DNA of 64,000 nucleotides, taken from positions 62,001 through 126,000 of the forward strand of contig JBBQAN010000002.1 in the NCBI GenBank assembly GCA_038316385.1, read 5' to 3'. This DNA is from SZAS-103 sp038316385. GTDB taxonomy: Bacteria; Pseudomonadota; Gammaproteobacteria; Xanthomonadales; Xanthomonadaceae. How positions within the stretch are numbered: position 1 is the first letter of the stretch; each line of letters starts with the position of its first letter. A program made the position numbers and the translations under genes. The notes under the pieces were generated by a model, which saw nothing but the letters and a program-made list of their open reading frames with translations, was not told where the DNA came from and did no database searches. This document shows, piece by piece, positions 45,595-54,072 of the stretch.

Positions 45595-47526
45595 ATGACC
45601 CGTGATCTCTATCGAGACCTCCTTTGGTTGCCTGAACCACCGCCCGACTTCGGTGCGCAATGCCGTGCTGCTGTTGGTGCGGCTGCGCCCGGGGCGTCCA
45701 TCCGTTCGCTCGCTTCGTTCGCGCTGAACGAAAATCAGCTGTATCAGCTGTCCAAGGCAATCTCCAAAGTCGGCAAGGCAGGTCTGCCGCTCGACCCGCT
45801 GGTTCCGTTTCGGCTGGGGCTGCTGAGTAATTCAACCGGCGATTTCATCGTGCCTTCGCTCGTTGCGAGTGCCGCGCGCTACGGCATTGCACTCGAATGC
45901 ATCCAGGCCGAGTACGACCAGGTGATCCAGGAGGCGCTTTCGCCCGACTCTGTGATCAATCGCGCAAAGCCTGATGCCGTACTGCTTGCCATTGACTACC
46001 GTGCGTTGCCTTTGCGTTGCAAGTTGGGTAGTCCGGAAGCGACTGAAGATGCCGTCCGGCAGTGCCTGGCCTACATTGAAACAGTGCGCTCGGGTGTGAT
46101 GGCTAACAGTAACGCCGTGTGCATCCTGCAGACTTTCGCTGCCCCACCCGAACAGCTTTTCGGCAGCTTCGACCGTGCGCTGCCTGGCACGATCCGCAAT
46201 ATCATCGATCGCGTGAATCTCGGGCTGACCCAGGGCGTCTTTGGAACGCGCGATGTTGTCCTCGATGTAGCTGGACTTGCTGAAACAGTCGGCCTTGCGA
46301 ACTGGCATTCACCGACTCAATGGAATTTGGCAAAGCTGCCGTTTTCCAACAGCTACCTACCCCTTTACGCCGATCACGTTGCGCGGATCCTTTCGACGAT
46401 GCGTGGCAAGAGCCGGCGCGTGCTGGTACTCGATCTGGACAACACACTTTGGGGCGGTGTGATCGGTGACGACGGGCTTGAAGGCATCCAATGCTCGCAG
46501 GGAGATCCCACGGGCGAGGCGTACCTGAGTGTGCAACGGCTCGCCCTTGATTTGCGCGCGCGCGGAATCGTGCTCGCGGTTTCCTCGAAGAATAATGACG
46601 ATATCGCTCGCCAGCCATTCGCCAAGCATCCCGAAATGCTGCTCAGGCAAGAGCATATCGCCGTTTTTCAGGCCAACTGGAACGACAAGGCCACCAACAT
46701 CAGGTCGATTGCCCACGAGCTGTCGCTGGGGATTGATTCCATGGTCTTCCTCGATGACAACCCGGTCGAACGCAACCTGGTGCGGCAGTTCCTTCCCGAA
46801 GTTGCAGTGCCGGAACTGCCTGCCGATCCTGCGCTGTACGCCAGGACTCTTTCTGCTGCCGGATACTTCGAGTCGATCATGTTCTCGGACGAAGACGTCA
46901 AGCGGGCCAGGTATTATCAGGACAATGCCAGGCGCGTTGAACTGCAGCAGGAGTCGGGCGGGCTGGATGGCTATCTCGCTTCCCTGCGCATGGAAATCAC
47001 ATTCCAGCCGTTTGACGAAATCGGCAGGTCGCGGATCGCCCAGCTGGTCAACAAGTCGAACCAGTTCAACTTGACGACCAGACGCTATACCGAAGCCGAG
47101 GTTGCCGACGCGGAACACGATCCCGATGGCCTGACCCTGCAGGTGCGGCTGGCCGATACGTTTGGCGACAACGGGATGATCAGTGTGATTATTTGCCGCC
47201 CGCAGCTGCAATTCGCGTGGACGATCGATACGTGGCTGATGAGCTGTCGGGTGCTGGGTCGACGCGTCGAACAGATGGTGTTGCGGGAGATCGTGCGGCA
47301 TGCCCGCGATCGCGGTGTCCGGAAGCTGGTTGGGATCTACCGGCCCACGGATCGCAATGATCTGGTCAGGGAGCACTATTCGAAGCTTGGGTTTCGCCTT
47401 GTCAGTCAGGAATCGGACGGCACGACGGTGTGGGAATTGGATGTCGACGGCGAACTCCCCGAGACAGCGCCTATGGTCGTTCAATCAGTGGGTTTTGCGC
47501 TCGAAACCAGGGAGCGCACCCAATGA
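45595..47526 (+). CDS. FkbH-like HAD-IIIC enzyme (acyl/glyceryl-ACP loading)
   Basis: A 643-residue long-form FkbH homologue. Residues about 60-270 match the N-terminal SGNH-like region of these proteins; the HAD-IIIC core begins at V-L-D-L-D-N-T-L-W with catalytic D280 and D282 and T284, followed by GGVIGDDG, AVSSKNN and MVFLDDNPVERNLV; a GNAT-like C-terminal part has VNKSNQFNLTTRRY and REHYSKLGF. Characterised FkbH-type enzymes use 1,3-bisphosphoglycerate to form glyceryl-S-ACP. The neighbouring ACP supports the same role here, with the glyceryl unit inferred. Start ATG 45595; GTG 45580 is an alternative. Confidence 0.88.
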   Translation: MTRDLYRDLLWLPEPPPDFGAQCRAAVGAAAPGASIRSLASFALNENQLYQLSKAISKVGKAGLPLDPLVPFRLGLLSNSTGDFIVPSLVASAARYGIALECIQAEYDQVIQEALSPDSVINRAKPDAVLLAIDYRALPLRCKLGSPEATEDAVRQCLAYIETVRSGVMANSNAVCILQTFAAPPEQLFGSFDRALPGTIRNIIDRVNLGLTQGVFGTRDVVLDVAGLAETVGLANWHSPTQWNLAKLPFSNSYLPLYADHVARILSTMRGKSRRVLVLDLDNTLWGGVIGDDGLEGIQCSQGDPTGEAYLSVQRLALDLRARGIVLAVSSKNNDDIARQPFAKHPEMLLRQEHIAVFQANWNDKATNIRSIAHELSLGIDSMVFLDDNPVERNLVRQFLPEVAVPELPADPALYARTLSAAGYFESIMFSDEDVKRARYYQDNARRVELQQESGGLDGYLASLRMEITFQPFDEIGRSRIAQLVNKSNQFNLTTRRYTEAEVADAEHDPDGLTLQVRLADTFGDNGMISVIICRPQLQFAWTIDTWLMSCRVLGRRVEQMVLREIVRHARDRGVRKLVGIYRPTDRNDLVREHYSKLGFRLVSQESDGTTVWELDVDGELPETAPMVVQSVGFALETRERTQ

Positions 47527-48707
47527 CCGACCCGGAATACAGGCCGGATCCGGAGCCGTTCGATGCGCAACCCACACGCCTGCCAAAGCGCGACTTCGTG
47601 CTGCTTCCGCTGCTCGCGCTTGCGACAGCATTATTCTTGTTCGCAGCTTCCGAGATCGTGACGCGTTTATTTTGGAAACAACAGGAGATCGATTCCTGTG
47701 CCGTGGTGGACCCGATTGCGGGCAATCACTTCAAGGCCAATTGCACGGCACGTACCAAGAATGCGGAAGGCCCATGGGCTACGTATCGACGCAATGAATG
47801 CGGTTATCGAAGCGAGACATCGTGCGGTCCCAAGCCTCCAGACGCCATTCGCATTGCGATCGTCGGATCTTCCTTGAGCGAAGCGCTGCACGTCCCCTAC
47901 AAACAGACCTATTTTGCGCTGGCTTCCGAGGAGCTCAGTCGCATCTTGCATCGCACGGTAGACGTGCAAAATCTCGCGGTTCCGGCGAGCGGCCCCGTCG
48001 ACACCTATCGCCAGCTACCGGAAGCGTTGGCGCTGAAGCCTGACGTTGTGGTGTATCTGATCTCGCCCATCGAGTTGATGACGAATTTCGACCAGAAGCA
48101 GGTATTGGAGCGCAACAATCCGAGGCGCATTGGCTCTACGTCCAAAAAGCATCCGCCCGGCGGCGCCATGAGGAAGCTGCAATCGTTCCTGACCGGGTCG
48201 CGAACGATGGTCGTGGCGCAGCACTTTCTTTTCCAGGACACAGACACCTACTTGCGGCTGTACTTGTTGTACGGCGACAAGGGCGACTTTCTTCGGCAGC
48301 CATTGACTCCCGCGTGGCGGCAACGCTTTGCCGACATCGATCTGGTCATCGGCGACATGGCCGACAAGCTGCGAGCCGCTGGCGTTCCGTTCGTTGTGGT
48401 CGCTATCCCTTCACGCGCGGAGACGGCGCTGCTCAGCTCGCCGAATTTGCCTCCCCACGTCGATCCATTTGCGTTTGGACGTCAGATCCAGGCGGTCGCG
48501 GCCAAGCATGGTGCCGGCTATGTTGACGTGATGGATGCGTTCAGCCGAATCCCCAAGTCGGAGAGCCTGTACTACGCAGTCGATGGCCACCCGGCGGCCG
48601 GCGCGCAAAAGGTCATCGCTGACAATCTTGCAAGGAAGTTGCTGGACGGAACCATCCCGGCTCTTTCGCGTCCCGCGATGTCGCCAGCCCAGATACGGGA
48701 GCGCTAG
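47523..48707 (+). CDS. Membrane-anchored SGNH-fold protein (DltD/AlgJ-like role)
   Basis: A 394-residue protein with a cytoplasmic N-terminus, one transmembrane helix (about residues 25-47) and a periplasmic SGNH-type domain. Block I is IAIVGSSLSEAL (candidate catalytic Ser116 or Ser117), and the C-terminal Asp354/His356 lie in AVDGHP. GSS in block I is also what DltD proteins show. It probably works with the adjacent MBOAT protein in transferring the acyl group to the polymer in the periplasm, as DltD and AlgJ/AlgX do in their systems. ATG 47523 overlaps the FkbH stop by four bases. Confidence 0.8.
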   Translation: MTDPEYRPDPEPFDAQPTRLPKRDFVLLPLLALATALFLFAASEIVTRLFWKQQEIDSCAVVDPIAGNHFKANCTARTKNAEGPWATYRRNECGYRSETSCGPKPPDAIRIAIVGSSLSEALHVPYKQTYFALASEELSRILHRTVDVQNLAVPASGPVDTYRQLPEALALKPDVVVYLISPIELMTNFDQKQVLERNNPRRIGSTSKKHPPGGAMRKLQSFLTGSRTMVVAQHFLFQDTDTYLRLYLLYGDKGDFLRQPLTPAWRQRFADIDLVIGDMADKLRAAGVPFVVVAIPSRAETALLSSPNLPPHVDPFAFGRQIQAVAAKHGAGYVDVMDAFSRIPKSESLYYAVDGHPAAGAQKVIADNLARKLLDGTIPALSRPAMSPAQIRER

Positions 48708-48709
48708 CG

Positions 48710-50146
48710 TTGGAATCGGCATCGCTCCAGTTTCTTGCCTACGCTCTCGCGGTAGGCATCGTTTTCAACCTCAACCGGTCGGTTGCCTGGAGGCAGTTTG
48801 TCCTGTTGGCGGCCAGTCTGGTGTTTCTCGCGTTCTTCTCTCGGCAGCCGACCGCATTTCTGCCGCTAGCCGCATTCCTGGCTTTTGGATTTCTCAGCTT
48901 GCGCGCCATGCAGGCTGGCAGGACGAAGGCGTTCGTGGCGGTTCTTGTCGCGGGAATCGTCGCATTCATGTGGTTGAAGAAGTACACATTCATCCCGCCG
49001 AATTTCTTTCTCCAATTCCCTTACGTGACACTGGGACTGTCGTACATTTTTTTCCGCGTATTGCAACTGATCATCGATGCGCGCAACGGCGATCTCCCGG
49101 AGAGGATCACACTCGCCTCGTACCTGAACTACACGTTGAACTTCACGACCCTGGTCTGCGGACCCATCCAGCGGTACCAGGAGTTCGCCGCGATGCAACT
49201 CGCGCCGTTGCCTTTGCCGATGAACATCATCGTTGCGGGCAATTCGATCGAGCGAATCGTTGTCGGCTTCTTCAAGGTAAACGTGCTGTCCCTGGCCCTG
49301 TCGATGGTCCACGTCAGCGAGCTGAATATTCTTGGCTCGGCGCATTCTTTCGACCAACGCGTGTTGGCCGGCATCCTCACGGCAACGTCCTATACGCTTT
49401 ATCTGTATTGCAACTTCTCCGGCTATATCGACATCGTGATCGGAATCGCTCGCTTCCTGCGCATCGAATTGCCGGAAAACTTCAATCGGCCTTTTTCTTC
49501 CGGCAACTTCCTGGTTTTCTGGAGCCGCTGGCACATGACCCTGTCGGCATGGTGGCGGGCCTATGTCTACAATCCGATGGTGATCGCGTGCATGCGCCGC
49601 TGGCCATCGCCTTCGGTCGAGCCGTTCTTGGCGGTGTTCGCATTTTTCGTCACATTCTTTCTGGTCGGTGTCTGGCACGGCCAGAGCACGATGTTTCTGT
49701 TTTTCGGGCTCCTCATTGGGCTCGGCGTGAGCATCACCAAGCTTTATCAGGTGCTGATGGGGAAGTGGATGGGTCGCAAGCAATACAAGGAATTGTCGCG
49801 CCGTTGGCTGTACGGTACGGCCGCTCGAGGCCTCACGTTCACCTGGTTCACGTTCACGGCCCTATGGTTCTGGTCGAACTGGGCGCAGTTGCATTTCCTC
49901 ACTCATGCGTTGGGTCCGCTGGGGTGCATGTTTGTCTGGACCGGTATGTTCGTGGTTTCTTCAGTGGTGCTGGCCGCGTGGGAAGTGGCCCGCGAATGGC
50001 TGCTGTCCCTGCAGTTTGGCGGCCAACCGCTTGTGCAATCCCGCTACGTCCGCACGGTGTGGGACACCGCTCTGGTGGTCATTGCAGCGACAACACTGAT
50101 TCTCAACAACGCCCCGGTGCCTGATATCGTCTACAAGACGTTTTGA
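48710..50146 (+). CDS. MBOAT family O-acyltransferase (DltB/AlgI-like)
   Basis: A 478-residue polytopic membrane acyltransferase. The MBOAT signature is clear: SYIFFRVLQLIID, FSGYIDIVIGIARFL, NFNRPF, FWSRWHMTLSAWWRAYVY with His275, and the catalytic His323 in GVWHGQ. In DltB and AlgI this fold moves acyl groups across the membrane to an extracellular polymer. The start is TTG 48710, two bases after the SGNH stop; no better ATG precedes the first helix. As last gene of the ACP-FkbH-SGNH-MBOAT set, it is the likely final acyl transfer step. Confidence 0.92.
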   Translation: MESASLQFLAYALAVGIVFNLNRSVAWRQFVLLAASLVFLAFFSRQPTAFLPLAAFLAFGFLSLRAMQAGRTKAFVAVLVAGIVAFMWLKKYTFIPPNFFLQFPYVTLGLSYIFFRVLQLIIDARNGDLPERITLASYLNYTLNFTTLVCGPIQRYQEFAAMQLAPLPLPMNIIVAGNSIERIVVGFFKVNVLSLALSMVHVSELNILGSAHSFDQRVLAGILTATSYTLYLYCNFSGYIDIVIGIARFLRIELPENFNRPFSSGNFLVFWSRWHMTLSAWWRAYVYNPMVIACMRRWPSPSVEPFLAVFAFFVTFFLVGVWHGQSTMFLFFGLLIGLGVSITKLYQVLMGKWMGRKQYKELSRRWLYGTAARGLTFTWFTFTALWFWSNWAQLHFLTHALGPLGCMFVWTGMFVVSSVVLAAWEVAREWLLSLQFGGQPLVQSRYVRTVWDTALVVIAATTLILNNAPVPDIVYKTF

Positions 50147-50468
50147 CCAGGAGAACGAACTCGCAGGATATCGCGCGATTCTTTCGAGGATTGCCCATTG
50201 GAGAATGATTGCGAGCTGAGTGAATGGCATTCGGTAGCGCAAGGTTTGCGTGCTGCGCAGACACATGGGCGGCCACATATCTATCTGGACGAACGTGCGC
50301 TGTCGAGAGGGCTGGCCCCGGAAATCTGCACAGCACGATCGGTGGATTGGTAATCCCCCGTTTTTAGTTATCACCAAAGTGGGGATAGACATCCTGCAAC
50401 AATCTGGCTATCGGTAAGATCGTCGCCGACGCCAGACCAAGTATTGAGGTTGCCACGTTTGCTGGCCC
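50147..50468. other. Intergenic region at the right end of the EPS locus
   Basis: No gene, tRNA 3' duplication, integrase remnant or strong terminator is visible in these 322 bases between convergent MBOAT (+) and CorC-like (-) genes. The sequence is more A/T-rich near 50355-50410. Confidence 0.5.
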
Positions 50469-51782
50469 TCAATCACCTTCATCACCCGCATGTTGTTGTC
50501 CAACTCGCGCGATCAGCAGCTTGTCCACGCGCGCACCGTCGAGATCGACGACTTCGAAGCGGTAGTTCTTCCACACGAAGTGCTCGCCCACGTGCGGGAT
50601 GCGGCCGAACTGCGCGATCACCATGCCGGCGAGGGTGTTGTAGTCGTGGTCGTCCTCATCGGGCAACTCGTGCAGCGACAGCAGTTCACGCAGGTCGTCG
50701 GTTGCAAGGCCTCCGTCCACCAGCCACGAACCGTCCTCGCGTTCGATGATCGGCATGTCGTCCGGGTCGGTCGCGTCGCCGGATTGCAGGCGGCCGATGA
50801 TCGCGTCCATCAAATCCTCGAGTGTCACCAGTCCCTGGATTTCGCCGTATTCGTCCACCACCAAAGCGATTGATTGTTGTTCGTCGCGAAAGATTTCGAG
50901 CAGCGCCAGCGAGCGTGTGGATTCGGCCACGAACACCGGCGGACGCAGGTCATGGAACAGATCCGCATTGGTTTCGCCGATGCGGATGGCGAGAGATTTC
51001 ATCTCCAGTATGCCGAGCACGTCGCGGTCGTTGCTGCGATAGACCGGATATTGCGAATACGCGGTTTCGGTCATCACCGCGAGGTTTTGCTCGAACGACG
51101 CGGCTGCATTCAGCCACGCGACCTGCGTGCGCGGCGTCATCAGGCTGCTGGCGGTGCGATCGCCGAGCCGCAACACGCGATGCATGATGTTGCGCTCGTC
51201 CTCGGCAATCGTGCCCTGTTCGTGGCCTTCGGAAACGAGCAGGCGGATTTCCTCGGTGCTGACGCGATCGTCGTCGGTCTTGCGCAACCCGAACAGCTTC
51301 AGCAGCATGCGGGTGCAGAACGACAGCACCACTACGCCGGGTTTGGCGAAGGTTGCCAGCCAGTGAATCGGATATGCGACATAGCTCGCAATCAGTTCCG
51401 GCGCCAGCGTGGCGATGCGCTTGGGCACGAGTTCGCCGATCACGCCGTACAGGAATACCATCACCAGGAAGCCGATCACGAAACCGATGTTGTGCGCGTA
51501 CGGTGCAAGTAGCGCAATCTTTGCAATCGGACCTTCGATTTCGACGCCCACCGATTCGCCACCGAAATAACCAGTGAGCAAGCCGAGCAGGGTAATCCAC
51601 AGTTGCACCGCCGACAGGAATTTTTCCGGATGATCCGCCAGGCTCAGCGCCTTGCGCGCACGTACACTCTCCTGCGCCATCTGCTTGAGACGGCTTTTGC
51701 GCGATGTCATCACCGCCATTTCGGACATCGCGAAAAAGCCGTTGAGAAGCACCAGAACGAAGACGATCAGCAAGCGCGTCAT
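50469..51782 (-). CDS. CNNM/HlyC-CorC family transporter-associated protein
   Basis: A 437-residue inner-membrane protein. The N-terminal DUF21/CNNM transmembrane domain has LNGFFAMSEMAVMTSRKSRL and four helices. A CBS pair follows (from RTASSLMTPRTQVAW), with VDEYGEIQGLVTLEDLMDAI, and a C-terminal CorC_HlyC domain ends the protein (DGGLATDDLRELL... DYNTLAGMVI). Family members are implicated in Mg2+/Co2+ homeostasis. Start ATG 51782 overlaps the nhaD stop by four bases, so the two cation-handling genes form an operon. Confidence 0.93.
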   Translation of the reverse strand: MTRLLIVFVLVLLNGFFAMSEMAVMTSRKSRLKQMAQESVRARKALSLADHPEKFLSAVQLWITLLGLLTGYFGGESVGVEIEGPIAKIALLAPYAHNIGFVIGFLVMVFLYGVIGELVPKRIATLAPELIASYVAYPIHWLATFAKPGVVVLSFCTRMLLKLFGLRKTDDDRVSTEEIRLLVSEGHEQGTIAEDERNIMHRVLRLGDRTASSLMTPRTQVAWLNAAASFEQNLAVMTETAYSQYPVYRSNDRDVLGILEMKSLAIRIGETNADLFHDLRPPVFVAESTRSLALLEIFRDEQQSIALVVDEYGEIQGLVTLEDLMDAIIGRLQSGDATDPDDMPIIEREDGSWLVDGGLATDDLRELLSLHELPDEDDHDYNTLAGMVIAQFGRIPHVGEHFVWKNYRFEVVDLDGARVDKLLIARVGQQHAGDEGD

Positions 51783-53233
51783 GGCGTGCTCGCGGCTGCG
51801 GCGTAATGCGCATTCATGGCAAGGTGCACGGTCACACTGGCGACGAAACCGAGCGCGATGGCCCAGCTCCAGCGCAAGTGGCTCATGAACGTGTAGTCGC
51901 CGCGCGCCGCGCCCATCATCGCGATGCCCGCAGCCGAACCGATCGACAACAGGCTGCCGCCGACGCCGCAGGTCAAGGTAACCAGTAGCCACTGTGCATG
52001 ATCCATCGCCGGACTCATCTGCAGAGCGGCGGACATGATCGGGATGTTGTCGATGATCGCCGACAGCATGCCGAGGATCGTGTTCGCCGCCGTCGGGCCC
52101 ATGTGTCCGTAGAGTTGCGTCGATACGAGTTGAAGATATCCGAGCGTCGCCAGCCCACCGACCGACAGCAGCACGCCGTAGAAAAACAGCAAGGTGTCCC
52201 ACTCGGCGCGGGCGATGATGTTGAAGATGTTGTATCCGCGCGGATCGTGGGCGAGATCGGCGGTGGTGGCGTCGGAGTCGTCGTAACTCGGTTCACGGCG
52301 GCCGATCACGAACGCCAGCATTTGCAACAACGCGAGCCCGGCGAGCATGCCGAACACCGGCGGCAGATGCAGCATCTGCTTGGCGATCACGGTGATAGCA
52401 ATGGTCAGCGCGAACAGTGCGCACATTGCGATACCGCCGAACTTGAGCGTGGACTTGGCGCTGCCTGCCGGCGGCTTACCTGCGGGCACGGCGAACATCA
52501 TCAGCGTTGCGGGAACCAGCCAGTTGACCAGCGCCGGCACAAACAGCCGGAAGAAATCGAAGAACTCGGCTCGATGCGCCTGCCAGACCATCAGCGTGGT
52601 GATGTCGCCGAATGCACTCCAGGCGCCGCCGGCATTTGCCGCGACCACGAGGTTGACGCAGCACACCGTGATGAAACGTTTATTACCCGCGCCGAGCGCG
52701 AGCACGACCGACCCAACCACCAGCACGGTAGTCAGATTGTTGAGCGCCGACGACAACACGAAGGCCACGATGCCAGTAATCCAGAACAATGCGCGATAAC
52801 TCAAGCCGCGCCGCACGAGTGTCGCGCGCAAAGCATCAAACACGCCGCGCTCGGCCATCGCATCGACGTAAGTCATCGATACGATCAGGAAAAAGAACAG
52901 CTCGGCATAGTCGAGAAACAGGCGCTCGAACGCGCCGGAGACCATATCCTGCTGCGCGGCGCCTTGCGCAGACCACGCAATCAAACCCCAGATCAGCGCG
53001 GCTGCGAGCATCACCGGTTTGGATTTACGCAGGTGGATGCGTTCCTCAAGCGCGACCAGAAGATACGACACGGCGAACAGGACGATCACCGTCCAGCCGA
53101 GCGGCGTGCCGGTCGCATTCAAGTGCGCGGGCGCCGCATCGCTGGCAAAAGCCGCCATCGGCATGCACGCCAGCATGGACGCGGCGATTCGAATGAAACG
53201 GCGCGCGGCGGGCTGGGTAGGTCGATCGGGCAT
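51779..53233 (-). CDS. nhaD: Na+/H+ antiporter NhaD
   Basis: A 484-residue antiporter with a cleavable signal-like N-terminus (MLACMPMAAFASDAAP) and about 12 transmembrane helices. Family motifs include LVALEERIHLRKSKP, AELFFFLIVSMTYVDAM, SALNNLTTVLVVGSVVLAL, and NAGGAWSAFGDITTLMVW. It exports Na+ in exchange for protons. Start ATG 53233 (MPDRPTQ) places the signal segment at the N-terminus; the longer frame to 53470 runs into the divergent DUF47 gene. It is the first gene of a two-gene leftward operon. Confidence 0.93.
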   Translation of the reverse strand: MPDRPTQPAARRFIRIAASMLACMPMAAFASDAAPAHLNATGTPLGWTVIVLFAVSYLLVALEERIHLRKSKPVMLAAALIWGLIAWSAQGAAQQDMVSGAFERLFLDYAELFFFLIVSMTYVDAMAERGVFDALRATLVRRGLSYRALFWITGIVAFVLSSALNNLTTVLVVGSVVLALGAGNKRFITVCCVNLVVAANAGGAWSAFGDITTLMVWQAHRAEFFDFFRLFVPALVNWLVPATLMMFAVPAGKPPAGSAKSTLKFGGIAMCALFALTIAITVIAKQMLHLPPVFGMLAGLALLQMLAFVIGRREPSYDDSDATTADLAHDPRGYNIFNIIARAEWDTLLFFYGVLLSVGGLATLGYLQLVSTQLYGHMGPTAANTILGMLSAIIDNIPIMSAALQMSPAMDHAQWLLVTLTCGVGGSLLSIGSAAGIAMMGAARGDYTFMSHLRWSWAIALGFVASVTVHLAMNAHYAAAASTP

Positions 53234-53435
53234 GGGACTGCTTTGGGCGCTCGGTCGCGAAGGTTGAGGGTACACAGGCGATGTTGGCTGCGACAGGTGT
53301 TCGGATCGCAGCCAGGAGAGGGACTTTGAATGCTTTTGCGAGTGTTTGGCCCCACAGCGGCGCGTCCGCACCGTGGGCATTGTAACATTGCGCTTTCGCC
53401 GACCCCGGCCGCCTGCGCGGCCCCCTGGAGCCAGC

Positions 53436-54062
53436 ATGTTTTCTCTGCAAACCATCTTCGGTAGCGGCAAGCAGTTCTACGGCTTGCTCGAAGCGGCCGC
53501 CGCAGCGGCACTCGACAGTGCCAAGGCGCTGCAGGTGATGGCCAAGACCGCCAGCACGACACCGTCGCTGGAAGAGTTCAGACGCGTGCGCCAACGCGAG
53601 CGCGAGATCATCAAGGAAATCAATATTGCGCTCGTCAATACCTTCGTCACTCCGATCGAGCGCGAGGACATTGAAGCGCTGGCCGGCGCGCTGTACCGCA
53701 TCCCGAAGTCGATCGAGAAATTCGCCGATCGCTACGCGTTGGCCGCCGGCAATCTGCGCGGCATCGATTTTGCGCCACGCGCGGCGATGCTCGAACAGGC
53801 AGCGACCGTTGTGCTGGAAATGGTCAGGCATTTGAAAGGGCTGAAGATCGAGCCGATGAAGGAACTCAACGACCGCCTTGGTGCGATCGAGAACGAGGCC
53901 GACCGGCTGATGCTCGAACTGTATCGCGATCTGTATGCAGGCAATTACGACGGTATGGTCGTGTTGTTGATCAAGGATTTCTTCGAGTTGCTGGAAAAAG
54001 CCATCGACCGCTGCCGCGAAGCCGGCTCGATCGTCTATCGCATCGTCCTCAAGAATTCCTGA
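53436..54062 (+). CDS. DUF47 family protein (PhoU-like phosphate regulator)
   Basis: A 208-residue helical protein of the DUF47/TIGR00153 family, related in fold to PhoU. It begins MFSLQTIFGSGKQFYGLLEAAA and has NTFVTPIEREDIEALAGALYRI and ENEADRLMLELYRDLY, the metal-binding style E/D-rich helices. It sits 10 bp upstream of a Pit transporter, the classic pairing; it probably regulates that transporter. ATG 53436 is chosen over 53346 because homology begins there. Confidence 0.93.
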   Translation: MFSLQTIFGSGKQFYGLLEAAAAAALDSAKALQVMAKTASTTPSLEEFRRVRQREREIIKEINIALVNTFVTPIEREDIEALAGALYRIPKSIEKFADRYALAAGNLRGIDFAPRAAMLEQAATVVLEMVRHLKGLKIEPMKELNDRLGAIENEADRLMLELYRDLYAGNYDGMVVLLIKDFFELLEKAIDRCREAGSIVYRIVLKNS

Positions 54063-54072
54063 GGCCGCGCGC

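Noticed and set aside
22381..50468. Prophage or integrative element at tRNA-Val
   Set aside because: There is no integrase, phage or conjugation gene and no duplicated tRNA 3' end at the right side.
51998..53329. A 443-codon plus-strand open frame
   Set aside because: It is antisense to nhaD; the composition is Arg/His/Gln-rich, typical of GC-rich shadow frames.
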